Positions 9,039-18,000 of a stretch of 64,000 nucleotides of DNA are shown piece after piece; position 1 is the first letter of the stretch; every line of letters begins with the position of its first letter. Source of the DNA: Cloacimonetes bacterium UBA5210 (GTDB lineage Bacteria > Cloacimonadota > Cloacimonadia > Cloacimonadales > Cloacimonadaceae); contig DHVK01000032.1 of NCBI GenBank assembly GCA_002412625.1, positions 41,650 through 105,649 on the forward strand. The letters are read 5' to 3'. The notes beneath the pieces are model-generated. The model was not told where the DNA came from. It did no database searches and worked only from the letters and a program-made list of their open reading frames with translations. The position numbers and the translations under genes are program-made.

Positions 9039-11381
9039 TCACATCAGCATCGTGGGATCGATGTCAATCTGCGGATAGAGCTTGGTCTTGAATCCGCTAA
9101 TGATGCCTTGGATGGCATCCTTCAGCACCGCCGGGTTCTTCGCCTTCAAAATCACATGATAACGATATAGCTGATTGATCTTGGCAAATGGCGCGGGACT
9201 GGGTCCCAGAATCAACAAGCTTTCAGAAGGGCGGGGCAGATGATCGTTTTGCAGGCGTGTCATTTCTTTCCGGAGCTCCTGCAGATCAACGCTCTGATAC
9301 AAGATTCTGCCCAATCTGTAATAGGGCGGATAGAACAATCGCTTGCGGAAGGCCAGCTCAGAACGGGCAAAGCCTTCAAAATCCTGCTTGCCGGCATACT
9401 GTATGGCGTAGTGCTCCGGGTTATAGGTTTGGATGATCACTTCACCGCATATATCCGCTCTACCACTGCGTCCGGCGACCTGGGTGAGGAGCTGGAAGGT
9501 GCGCTCCGCGGAGCGGAAATCCGGGATGTTCAGGCTGATATCGGCATTGATGATACCCACCAGAGTAACACTAGGAAAATCCAGGCCTTTGGTGATCATC
9601 TGCGTGCCCAGCAGGATGTCCACCTCGCGGTTCTTCATGCGGTGATACATGGTCTTTTGGTTTGTGTGGCTGCTATCGCTATCCAGACGCAGCATCTTTG
9701 CCATGGGGAAGAGGATCCTCAGGTTTTGCTCCACCTTCTGGGTGCCGGGCGAGCCGTAGGCAAAGCTGAAAGACTGGCAAGAAGGACAACGCCGGGGGAT
9801 GGGGTAGAAGAGCCCGCAATAGTGGCATTGCATCTCTTCGCGGTCACGATGGTAATACATGCTGATCTCGCAATTTGGGCAGGTGATCAGCTTGCCGCAT
9901 TTCAGGCATTGCACAAAAGAAGAGTAGCCGCGTCTGTTTTGGAACAAAATCACCTGTTCCTTGCGATCCAGTCTGTCCGCGATGGCTTGCGCGAGTTCAT
10001 CGGAGATCAGGTCTGTAGCTTGATAATCGCAGAGATTCAGGATCTTAACCGTGGGCAGAGTGTAGTTTAGCGGGCGATTGAGCAGACGGTGAAGCTTGAA
10101 TTTGCCGCTTTGGCAATTGCTCCAGCTTTCCAGGGAAGGTGTCGCGGAGCCCAAGATCACCTGTGCGCCTTGCTGTTTTGCCCGCACGATGGCCACATCC
10201 CGTCCGTTATAGCGGGGCAGGTTGTCCTGTTTATAGCTCTGCTCGTGCTCTTCATCCACGATGATCAAACCCAGGTTCTGCACCGGGGCAAAGATGGCAC
10301 TGCGGGCACCAAGGGCGATGCGGCATTCCCCTCTCTGCAGCTTCTGCCATTGCGCAAAGCGTTGCGCGTCGGTGAGCTGACTGTGCAGAATCGCGAGGTT
10401 TTCACCAAAACTGGAATCGAAGCGATCCAACATCTGAGGGGTGAGCGCTATTTCCGGAATCAGGAAGATCACAGATTTTCCGTCATTGATGTATTTGCGG
10501 ATGATCTCGATGTAAACCTCGGTTTTTCCGCTGCCGGTGATGCCGTAGAGCAGATGACACTGGAACTTGCCGTAGGCCTCCAAGATCTCGGTGATGGCTA
10601 GGTTCTGCTCGTCGTTGAGCACGATGTTCTTGGCTTTGGAACCGGTGTCTCTCAGCAGTTCAGCGCTTTGCACTTCCTTGGGGAAGATCTCGATGAGCCC
10701 CTTTTTAACCAGGGCTTTGATGCTGCTGTAGGATACTTCATTGCTGATATCTGCCATGGGGAAGGGTTTGGGTTCTTTACTGATGCGCTCCCAAGCTTCC
10801 CGCTGCTTAAGTGGCAGGCTGTCTGCCTCATATTCCGAACTGATGATCCGGATGTAGTTCAGGATTTTTGGTTTGTCCTTGTGTTTCAGCTTCTGCGCCA
10901 CCTTCAGCAAACCGGCATCAGCCGCGGATTCACAGAGTTTATAAACGGGCAGGCTCGGGAAACGTTTGCGCAGTTGGGAGATGGTGATGCTGCCCTCTTC
11001 TTTCAGGGTTTCAAAGATCAAAGCGAAGTCTTCAGGAATGTCCGTATGAGAGCCGATCCAGCTCAGCTCCGCGTCAACCGTGCTTTGCAGCTTGGCGGGA
11101 AGCATGGCAAAGATGGCCTTGCCGACGCTGGAATGGTAGTATTCTGCCATCCATTGGGCCAGCTGGATGAGGTATGCGGGAATCACGGGGTGGTCGTCCA
11201 GGATTTCGGCGATTTCCTTGTAGCGATGCTCTCCCCGGGCTTGTTCTTGCAAACAAATTCCCATCATCAGTTTACCGTTCAGGGGCACCAAAACGCGGGC
11301 ACCGACAGCCACCGGGACCGAGCTTGTATAGCTGAAGTCCCGGGATATGGATATGGGCAAGGCGACGATGTAATAATGCAT
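9039..11381 (-). CDS. priA: Primosomal protein N', replication restart helicase
   Basis: PriA recognises stalled forks, unwinds the lagging-strand arm and reloads the replicative helicase. The N-terminal DNA-binding domain starts with MHYYIVALPISISRDFSY. Walker A is GITGSGKTEVY (about residue 275) and Walker B DEEHEQSYKQ (about 373). A Zn-binding region (about 487-535) has eight cysteines arranged as four CxxC pairs. The helicase C-terminal motifs include LGTQMITKGLDFPSV and QVAGRSGR. The length of 780 residues is normal. It is transcribed alone, convergent to the infB operon and separated from the upstream envelope operon by an intrinsic terminator. Confidence 0.97.
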   Translation of the reverse strand: MHYYIVALPISISRDFSYTSSVPVAVGARVLVPLNGKLMMGICLQEQARGEHRYKEIAEILDDHPVIPAYLIQLAQWMAEYYHSSVGKAIFAMLPAKLQSTVDAELSWIGSHTDIPEDFALIFETLKEEGSITISQLRKRFPSLPVYKLCESAADAGLLKVAQKLKHKDKPKILNYIRIISSEYEADSLPLKQREAWERISKEPKPFPMADISNEVSYSSIKALVKKGLIEIFPKEVQSAELLRDTGSKAKNIVLNDEQNLAITEILEAYGKFQCHLLYGITGSGKTEVYIEIIRKYINDGKSVIFLIPEIALTPQMLDRFDSSFGENLAILHSQLTDAQRFAQWQKLQRGECRIALGARSAIFAPVQNLGLIIVDEEHEQSYKQDNLPRYNGRDVAIVRAKQQGAQVILGSATPSLESWSNCQSGKFKLHRLLNRPLNYTLPTVKILNLCDYQATDLISDELAQAIADRLDRKEQVILFQNRRGYSSFVQCLKCGKLITCPNCEISMYYHRDREEMQCHYCGLFYPIPRRCPSCQSFSFAYGSPGTQKVEQNLRILFPMAKMLRLDSDSSHTNQKTMYHRMKNREVDILLGTQMITKGLDFPSVTLVGIINADISLNIPDFRSAERTFQLLTQVAGRSGRADICGEVIIQTYNPEHYAIQYAGKQDFEGFARSELAFRKRLFYPPYYRLGRILYQSVDLQELRKEMTRLQNDHLPRPSESLLILGPSPAPFAKINQLYRYHVILKAKNPAVLKDAIQGIISGFKTKLYPQIDIDPTMLM

Positions 11382-11420
11382 GGTCGTAGGCTGCGGAGCA
11401 TGGCAAATCTGTCAAGAGGC

Positions 11421-11453
11421 AAAAAAAAGACCCTGCTAAAAAAAAGCAGGGTC
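11421..11453 (-). terminator. Intrinsic terminator of the ExbB/ExbD operon
   Basis: On the minus strand a perfect 9-bp stem, GACCCTGCT / AGCAGGGTC, closes a loop of seven T and is followed by eight T. It lies just past the stop of the 465-residue gene and upstream of priA, so it separates the two transcription units. Confidence 0.92.
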
Positions 11454-11476
11454 ATGTATGATTTTGTGTTATTTAC

Positions 11477-12874
11477 TTATTGTGCTCGTAAACGGATTGA
11501 GAAGGTGTATTGAGTTTCTCCCGGAACGTTGAATTTCCAGGCGTCTACGATGCTCTTTACCCGGGCTACAAAACTTTCCGGATAACTGCCAGCAGGTACG
11601 ACGATGGATTCACGAACTACTCCACTGGGACTGATAAACAGAGTGATCGAGAAGCTTACGTTTGTCCGCAGGTTTGCTTGGCGGTAGGCTTGGTCGATCT
11701 GGTTCTTTCTGTTATCAACCTGTTCACGCAGAGTTGTTTGCAGAGCTCTTCCGGCTTCGTCCAAACCAGCCACGCTGCCTTCCTTGAAGGCGACAACATT
11801 TCTGGCTGCATAGTCCCGGGCGATCTGCTGCTGTTTAACAACGTCTCCCCAGGCTTTTCCGCTGGGTGCAAGTGTGGAAGCATCACCTGTGATGTGCGCG
11901 CCAACTGCACCTTCAGGACGAGTGTCATAACCGCCACCGCTGGGTGCTCGTTGCGCTACTGCTCCAACATCACCAAACTGTGGTACAGCGGAGGCGCTGA
12001 AGGTCGAACCGGCACCGGGGCCTGAGCCGCCGGGACCATCGCCTGTACCGCCGCCACCAGCACCACCAGGACGGCGGGCGGAGAAGCCTTGCATTACGGT
12101 AACGATGTTCATATCAGGAGCTACACCGGTGGCATTGGGGTCAAATCCCCCCGCAAAAGCGCTAAATGCAGACGAACCGCGGGGTGTTCCGGTAGCACCG
12201 GGAGTCCCTTGTTGAGCGGTTTCGCCAGTTTCTGCAGCTTCCACCGGGGCCGGTTGTTCGAAGCTACCGGTGGTGGGTAAATCCGGTGTTACACGCTGCG
12301 CTACTGCCTGGATGTTTTGCAGGCGCTGCGCGATTGTTTCTTCCACAATGTACTCTTTCTTCAGAAACAGATCAAAGATGATCAGGAATGCAATCGAGAG
12401 CAGGATTACGAGCCACAACACCATTCGGTTGAAACGGCTGACCGCATCTGGTTTTTCTCTGCGGGCATATTGCGCCACGATCTGCATCTCTTCCGCGGTT
12501 AGGATCGCTACCCACGGTTCTCTGTATTCGAACTCCACATCCCAATTCGGGGCCAGAGTCAGAGTACCTTTGATGTCTTGTTTCAGAACCAGCTCATTGC
12601 CTGAGAGCAGGTTGTTTTGCTTTAGATAGTTACTATCCACAGAGTTGCCACCCTTTTCGCAGCTCAATTGAGCACCGGGCAACAACTGCATTACATACTC
12701 GCCTCCTTTCTGCTGGATAAACATGTGCTTATCCGGAAACGAGGGATCCAGAATCTGCCATTGCAGAAACTTGTTTGAACCGATGGTGAAGCTCTTCTTG
12801 ATCTCTTTGCCTTCTTTGGCATAATCAAGAAACTTCCCTTTGTAGTTCAACCTGAGACTTAGAATCTTAGCCAT
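11477..12874 (-). CDS. Membrane protein with AgmX/TonB-like C-terminal domain
   Basis: A 465-residue single-pass protein. Residues 1-130 form a cytoplasmic domain, possibly FHA-like. A membrane span lies near 150-172 (VLWLVILLSIAFLIIFDLFL). A long Gly/Pro/Ala-rich periplasmic linker (about 200-350) follows. The last 90 or so residues resemble the AgmX/PglI or TonB C-terminal fold, with SFSITLFISPSGVV and VDAWKFNVPGETQYTFSIRL. Such proteins couple ExbB/ExbD-type motors to periplasmic or outer-membrane partners. It is the last gene of the ExbB-ExbD-ExbD run, 11 bases after the previous gene, with GGAGG ahead of the ATG. Similarity to GltJ/GltG of Myxococcus gliding is architectural inference only. 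Confidence 0.82.
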   Translation of the reverse strand: MAKILSLRLNYKGKFLDYAKEGKEIKKSFTIGSNKFLQWQILDPSFPDKHMFIQQKGGEYVMQLLPGAQLSCEKGGNSVDSNYLKQNNLLSGNELVLKQDIKGTLTLAPNWDVEFEYREPWVAILTAEEMQIVAQYARREKPDAVSRFNRMVLWLVILLSIAFLIIFDLFLKKEYIVEETIAQRLQNIQAVAQRVTPDLPTTGSFEQPAPVEAAETGETAQQGTPGATGTPRGSSAFSAFAGGFDPNATGVAPDMNIVTVMQGFSARRPGGAGGGGTGDGPGGSGPGAGSTFSASAVPQFGDVGAVAQRAPSGGGYDTRPEGAVGAHITGDASTLAPSGKAWGDVVKQQQIARDYAARNVVAFKEGSVAGLDEAGRALQTTLREQVDNRKNQIDQAYRQANLRTNVSFSITLFISPSGVVRESIVVPAGSYPESFVARVKSIVDAWKFNVPGETQYTFSIRLRAQ

Positions 12875-12885
12875 AAGACCTCCAG

Positions 12886-13431
12886 TTATTCGTTAGACGC
12901 AGATCTGTATGTCCTCAGCCAGTCTGCATCTTCTATGGTTGCAAAATACACATTTCCATAACCCACGGAGGTGCCTACGCTCACGATCTGGGTTATGAAA
13001 GAACAAGGTATAGCGGCGTCAGCTTGTACTACTAGACAAGCTTCTTCCCATTTATCTTCTGGAATCTGACTCATTTCTGCGAGTAAGTATGCTTCCATTG
13101 TCGCGCGAGTCTCTACGTTTTCCACTAAGTCCTGCGGTGTGCCGAGAAACTGATTATCCACGCCCATTAGAACTTCGTGAAGGTACAATTTGACGGGAGT
13201 CACCATGGCGTTATCCATCAGTTTCTCTGTAGTAATGGTAGTCGGGTATTGCATGTTCGGGAGCTGGTCCAGCTTAACCGCGTCCATGGATACGTTTTTG
13301 ATGAGGAACACCAGGATGATGGTTAATACGTCAAGAAGGGATGTGATTGAGAGACCTTTAACGTCCTCAGTTTTGCGACGAACTTGCCGCGTTCCCTTCC
13401 GCTTTCTTGTGTTTCGATCATATGTACTCAT
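12886..13431 (-). CDS. ExbD/TolR-family proton-channel subunit with conserved Asp
   Basis: ExbD/TolR proteins form, with ExbB/TolQ, a proton-driven motor in the inner membrane. This 181-residue copy has a very basic N-terminus (RNTRKRKGTRQVRRK), one membrane span containing SITSLLDVLTIILVFL with the proton-carrying Asp at residue 34, and a periplasmic domain. It is the second of two ExbD genes and the only one that keeps the Asp. It sits 17 bases after the other ExbD gene and 11 bases before the AgmX-like gene. Confidence 0.9.
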   Translation of the reverse strand: MSTYDRNTRKRKGTRQVRRKTEDVKGLSITSLLDVLTIILVFLIKNVSMDAVKLDQLPNMQYPTTITTEKLMDNAMVTPVKLYLHEVLMGVDNQFLGTPQDLVENVETRATMEAYLLAEMSQIPEDKWEEACLVVQADAAIPCSFITQIVSVGTSVGYGNVYFATIEDADWLRTYRSASNE

Positions 13432-13448
13432 AATTTCCTCCCCAAACC

Positions 13449-13973
13449 TTAATAAATATATACGTTTTTGGGGCTACGATAATGAACTGTTACGAAGCCA
13501 TTTGCTTTGCATAGGTCAATAGTGCGGATCAGGGTATCATACAGCACTTCCGGATGGACGACTACGGCAATCTCTGAGCTCTCGCTATACTTTTCTTTCA
13601 GGCTGATAAGTTGATCATTCAGCTTGTCAAAATCGTACATATTCTCAGCGAGCCAAGGAATCTTGGTGTAGTTTGTAGATCCGGGTTCGCGTATTTCCAT
13701 CCCGGGGAACAAGCCAGTGTGATGTTCTTTCAGCATTAGGTGGACTTGCACAATTTCTTCTTTGTCGGCTCCACCGCCGCTACTGCCTGCTCCGCCTCCG
13801 CCTTCATCGCCGGCAAAGTTAAGTGCCAATAGAGCTACCTGCGAAATCGATATCATCAGGATCAAAAACGGAATGATCGAGACAAATAGATTCATGATCG
13901 GAACCAAGTTTGGTTCTTGAGGTGCTGTTTGGCCCTTCTGTTGCCTCGCCTGAGAAGGACGATACACTGCCAT
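13449..13973 (-). CDS. ExbD/TolR-family subunit lacking the channel Asp
   Basis: A 174-residue ExbD/TolR relative with one N-terminal span followed by a Gly/Ser-rich periplasmic linker (about residues 58-70) and a periplasmic domain. The motif that normally reads N-[IV]-[VT]-P-x-x-D is NLVPIMN here, so Asn (residue 28, codon AAT at 13892-13890) replaces the Asp that carries protons in characterised TolR/ExbD. It begins four bases after the ExbB stop and is cotranscribed with a second ExbD that has the Asp. It is probably a structural or regulatory subunit of the same complex. Confidence 0.9.
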   Translation of the reverse strand: MAVYRPSQARQQKGQTAPQEPNLVPIMNLFVSIIPFLILMISISQVALLALNFAGDEGGGGAGSSGGGADKEEIVQVHLMLKEHHTGLFPGMEIREPGSTNYTKIPWLAENMYDFDKLNDQLISLKEKYSESSEIAVVVHPEVLYDTLIRTIDLCKANGFVTVHYRSPKNVYIY

Positions 13974-13977
13974 AATC

Positions 13978-14751
13978 TTATTCCTTGATCTGGTTGTTGA
14001 TGTGGTTTACCAGTTTCACACTATATTCGTCGATGTTGCTGATGAGGGTCTGAGCGCGGGTAAAGAGTCCACCCTTGATCAGAGTTAGAGGAATAGCACC
14101 GATCAAACCGAGAGCGGTGGTTCCGATAGCGACATAGATACCTTCGGTAAGCTTGTTCTGAGCTGCAATACCGGTAAGGAAACGCAGTGCGCTAAATGCT
14201 GTGATAAGGCCGAAAATGGTTCCAAGAAGTCCGAGATAGGTGGAGATCTGAGCCAAAGTATCGAACCAGAACAGACCACCGTCAAGCTTGTGCACTTTCT
14301 GAAGTACTGCTTCGTCAAAGGCATTTTGTACAGCAATACGAGCTTCTTCACCTTTCTTGCCGGATTTGCGGATATCCTTGAACACAGACAAACCGCTCCA
14401 GAAAATGAAGCCCATTGTAGTACCCTTGAATTGGTCAGCAATCTTGGTTGCTTCATCAATCTGGTCGTTCTTCACAAAGTTCTTCAGTTTCAGGAAGAAT
14501 TTCTCGGCGTCGATCTTCTCACGCACATAAAGCTGAATATAACGAACTACACCCAATGCCAGACCGATCAGTAGGTTGATCAGAATCAGATATCCAAATG
14601 CTCCACTGGTGGTGAACATTTCGATCAGGTTGACTCGGCCGGCGGCGTTTGCGGCAGCATCAGTGGCTACTTCTCCAGCTTCTTGCGCAAAGAGGAAACC
14701 TACACTCATTAACAGGGCGATCACAACGAGTATGATATGCTTGCTTTTCAT
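13978..14751 (-). CDS. MotA/TolQ/ExbB proton channel protein
   Basis: A 257-residue inner-membrane protein of the TolQ/ExbB/MotA family, which forms the pentameric stator of proton-driven machines. It has a cleavable-looking N-terminal segment (MKSKHIILVVIALLMSVGFLFA), then three spans: one around 50-70, one with STYLGLLGTIFGLITAFSAL, and one with GTTALGLIGAIPLTLI. The Thr residues in LLGTIFG and GTTALG match the channel-lining Thr positions of the family. Its start overlaps the upstream small secreted-protein gene by ATGA. Two ExbD genes follow directly, so the complex probably has one ExbB and two kinds of ExbD. Confidence 0.93.
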   Translation of the reverse strand: MKSKHIILVVIALLMSVGFLFAQEAGEVATDAAANAAGRVNLIEMFTTSGAFGYLILINLLIGLALGVVRYIQLYVREKIDAEKFFLKLKNFVKNDQIDEATKIADQFKGTTMGFIFWSGLSVFKDIRKSGKKGEEARIAVQNAFDEAVLQKVHKLDGGLFWFDTLAQISTYLGLLGTIFGLITAFSALRFLTGIAAQNKLTEGIYVAIGTTALGLIGAIPLTLIKGGLFTRAQTLISNIDEYSVKLVNHINNQIKE

Positions 14752-15041
14752 TTTGACTCCTTAAGCCATTTATTTAATAGTTCTTCACTGTGTTGTTGTA
14801 CGATTCTGTCATTTAGGACAAAGCGGTATTTTCCGGTAACAAAGAATGTATCGGATTTGGATTTGTATATCCCGGATATCGGTGCCAGGGCATCAACACG
14901 AATCTCAATTGCTTCAGTCTCCACTATTACGGTGGGAGTGGTGCCCGCGGGTCGAGGGGCGGGTTGAGGATTCGCCTGCTGAGCCAGTAACGCTGAGCTA
15001 AGCAAGCTCAGGACAATTAGCAGAAACAGGGTCTGCTTCAT
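14748..15041 (-). CDS. Small secreted protein of unknown function
   Basis: A 97-residue protein with a signal peptide (MKQTLFLLIVLSLLSSALLA, then QQANPQP) and a Pro-rich start of the mature part, followed by a compact segment that ends in a predicted helix. I recognise no family. It overlaps the TPR gene upstream (ATGA at 15041) and the ExbB gene downstream (ATGA at 14751). That translational coupling on both sides argues for a real periplasmic component of the same machine. Confidence 0.72.
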   Translation of the reverse strand: MKQTLFLLIVLSLLSSALLAQQANPQPAPRPAGTTPTVIVETEAIEIRVDALAPISGIYKSKSDTFFVTGKYRFVLNDRIVQQHSEELLNKWLKESK

Positions 15042-18000
15042 CGGATCTCCTCCTTTCCAGCTTGTGAATAGGTGATTTTTGCCAAAAAGCCCCGGAAGAC
15101 CGAGCTATTGGATACTTCGAAACGCAAGACGTTCCGGCCGGTAACGACATTCGCTGCGGGGATAAGGATCTCGCCCTTGTAAATCGTGAGGGGATCCGCA
15201 TCATAATCGAACATTGTGCTGCCAATTTCTGAACCATTCAGATATACCGTTGCAGATTCAGGTGCGATTAACTCTATCATACCTTCTTTGAACTCCGTGT
15301 CCAGCATGAAATCTGTTTCAAATACCAGATTCTCTGCAGGACCGTCTATTTCGGAAACCCAAATCGGGCGGGCTGCATTTTGCGTCAGATCAGCCAGGTT
15401 GTCTTGAGTGATGTTCCATTTAGTGGCATCCGCGGCATAGCTGCTGCGCTCTTCTCCGGTATCCGGATCGGTGCTGATGATGCGCCAGCCCTGGTTTGTG
15501 AACAGGGTTCTAACCACAGGCGGGATGTTCTCGCGAATGCGCTGCAGCGTGGTCATGGTCTGTAAAGCCAGCGCAGCCTGCAGAGACGAAGCTGATGTGT
15601 TTGCCAGCTCCACCTCAAGCACATTTGTGCCCTTGCTAAACAGCGTACCGGCTATCAGGAAGCTGTATCTGGTGGTAGAGGGTTTCCCCGTCTCCAGAGT
15701 ATCCACAGCAACAAAGGATGAATTCACCAGGCTGCCGTTCAGCTTTACTTCGATATCCTGCGGGAACACCACGTGCAGGTAGGCGAAGTTTGGCTCCAGA
15801 TCCAGATTGAACTGACGGGTGAGACGCAGAGTGTTGTTAGCAGGAATCTGCGTGCTGCCGAGGTTCACTCCCTTGGGAGTTTTGATCTGGTTGAAGTTCA
15901 AACTAATCCCGGATGGTTCCAGGTTCCGTTCCCACTGGTTGTTCAGCGCATACTCCGTTCCGCGATACTCGATACTCTGATTGTATTCAACCAATGCTGC
16001 CTTAGCTGCTTCCGTGGCAGCTGTTTGGTAGCCGGCGAGATGGAACTGGGTATATATCTGATTGTTCCATGTAAGGTTTTGTGTGATGTAATCCATGGTG
16101 TTGTTAAGCACAAAGCCATCTACCAGGTTATCAAATTCCGCACCATATTGCGCTTTTATCCCTTCGCCTTCCTCTGTGATCCGGAAGTAAGTGCGAATCT
16201 GGGTGTCCACGACCTCTTTGCCGCGGGCATAAAGCTTAGCTATCAAAGCCAAGGAACGAATCTGGCGGTCGTTATCGATGGCGTAACCACTTTCGTTGGC
16301 AGAGCGTATAACCGTCTGAACTTTGTTTACTTCGGCAGTGATGGTATCCATATACTTTGGTATGCGACGGTCACCTCCAATCATATTGGAGTCCAACTTG
16401 GTTACCCTAACCACTCTGATTTGTTGAGCCGGGGTTTGGGTAAAGACGTTGGAGCGTTCCAGGGCGGAGAGCCGGGAATCGTAGTTCGCCAAGAAAGCCT
16501 CGCGCTTTTGGATGTCGTCATATTCTGCTTTTACTCTGGCAAAGATGGCGTAGACGCCCTCGTTAAAGCTTAGCCCTTCACGCTTGTAAGTGGCTTCCAA
16601 AGCTAGGTAGCGATCTCTGGCAGCAAAGGCAGCTTCAAAATTGTTGTTCAGATAAGCAGCATCGAACTCTTGAGCGATCAGCGCCAATTCGGATTCAGCA
16701 ACACCCTGATAGTAAGAGCTCTTGCTGGGATCTTTACGGTAAATCTCGCGAGCAATCCGGTTGTACTCTGCGGTTTCCTTGCGATCGTAATATCCCTTTG
16801 CCATGTATTCCATATAGGGAACAGTATCATTATGATTGGGGTAGGAGGCAATGAAGCGGTTCATCAGCTCATAGCCTTTTGGCACGTTGCCATCTTGGTT
16901 ATAAAGGGCGATGGCAAAGGCCATGATAGTGCTAACGGGAACGTCGCCGTTATCAATGGTTCCGGCTACAGCTTCTTCATAAAGCGCGAGATAGCGTTCA
17001 GCGGCAGTCGATCTGGTTGCAGCGTTGTCTGCCAGAGGGGCAATTGCTGCCATGCGCAGACGGAATGTGTAGTTGCTGGCGGGATATTTATCTATGAAAT
17101 CCTGTTCCAGTTGTTTTGCCAGGGCAGGGTTGTTCATCATGCTATCCGCTTCTGCGATCTGGAAAGCCTGGCTATAGCGGGCATAGATTGCTTCCAGGTT
17201 GTTATCCGTGGCGGCAAGCTCCATCAGGAGGTCGATTGCTTCCTGATAAGCCCCGGCTTTCTTATAAGCTTCTACTGCTTGGTTTTTATGCCCCAAGATA
17301 TCCGTGCTAAGCGAGGGATTCAGTTGACTGGCAAGACGCAAGCGCTCGGAGGCTTCGGTGAGGAAATCTCCGCTTTCGGCAGCTTTTTCAAAGTTGCTCT
17401 GAATCTGCACAAGGATGTCTTGATTGATGCTTGCACGATCATCAGCGTTAAGCGCTAGCGGTAATGCCTGTCGGAACCAAGCTTCGGCATCAGTATAGCG
17501 TTCTTGACGGATATTGATATCCGCCAGCTTCAGGTATGTTTCCCGTTTATCGGTGTTGCTCATCATATCGGCTTGTTCCAAGGCCTTGCTATACAAAGCA
17601 GAGGCTTCGGGATACAGTTCTTTGCCGAGCTGGATATCGCCTAAAAGCAAGATAATATTGAGCGCATTGGCGATCCGGGTGGGATTGCGGAAACGTTCTT
17701 GATTGGAAACGTCAATAAAGCGATCTGCACTACGCTGTAAGATGGCAAAACCCTGTGCTTCGTCAGCAGGAGCTCCACTTTGTGGCGTATAACCCTCGGT
17801 TGTGATTGCCGCATAGATGTTCCGGGCATGGTTCATCGCCAGTTCTTCGTTTTCAAAGAACATGGAGTTTGTAGGATATGTATCGTTATAAGTATAAAGC
17901 TTTTGGATCGCGTCGATTAGATCCGGCACTTCGCCTGTTTGTTCAGCAAGAACGGAATAGGCATTTACCACCAGGCTGTCAGTTTCCATGCGGAATGCGG

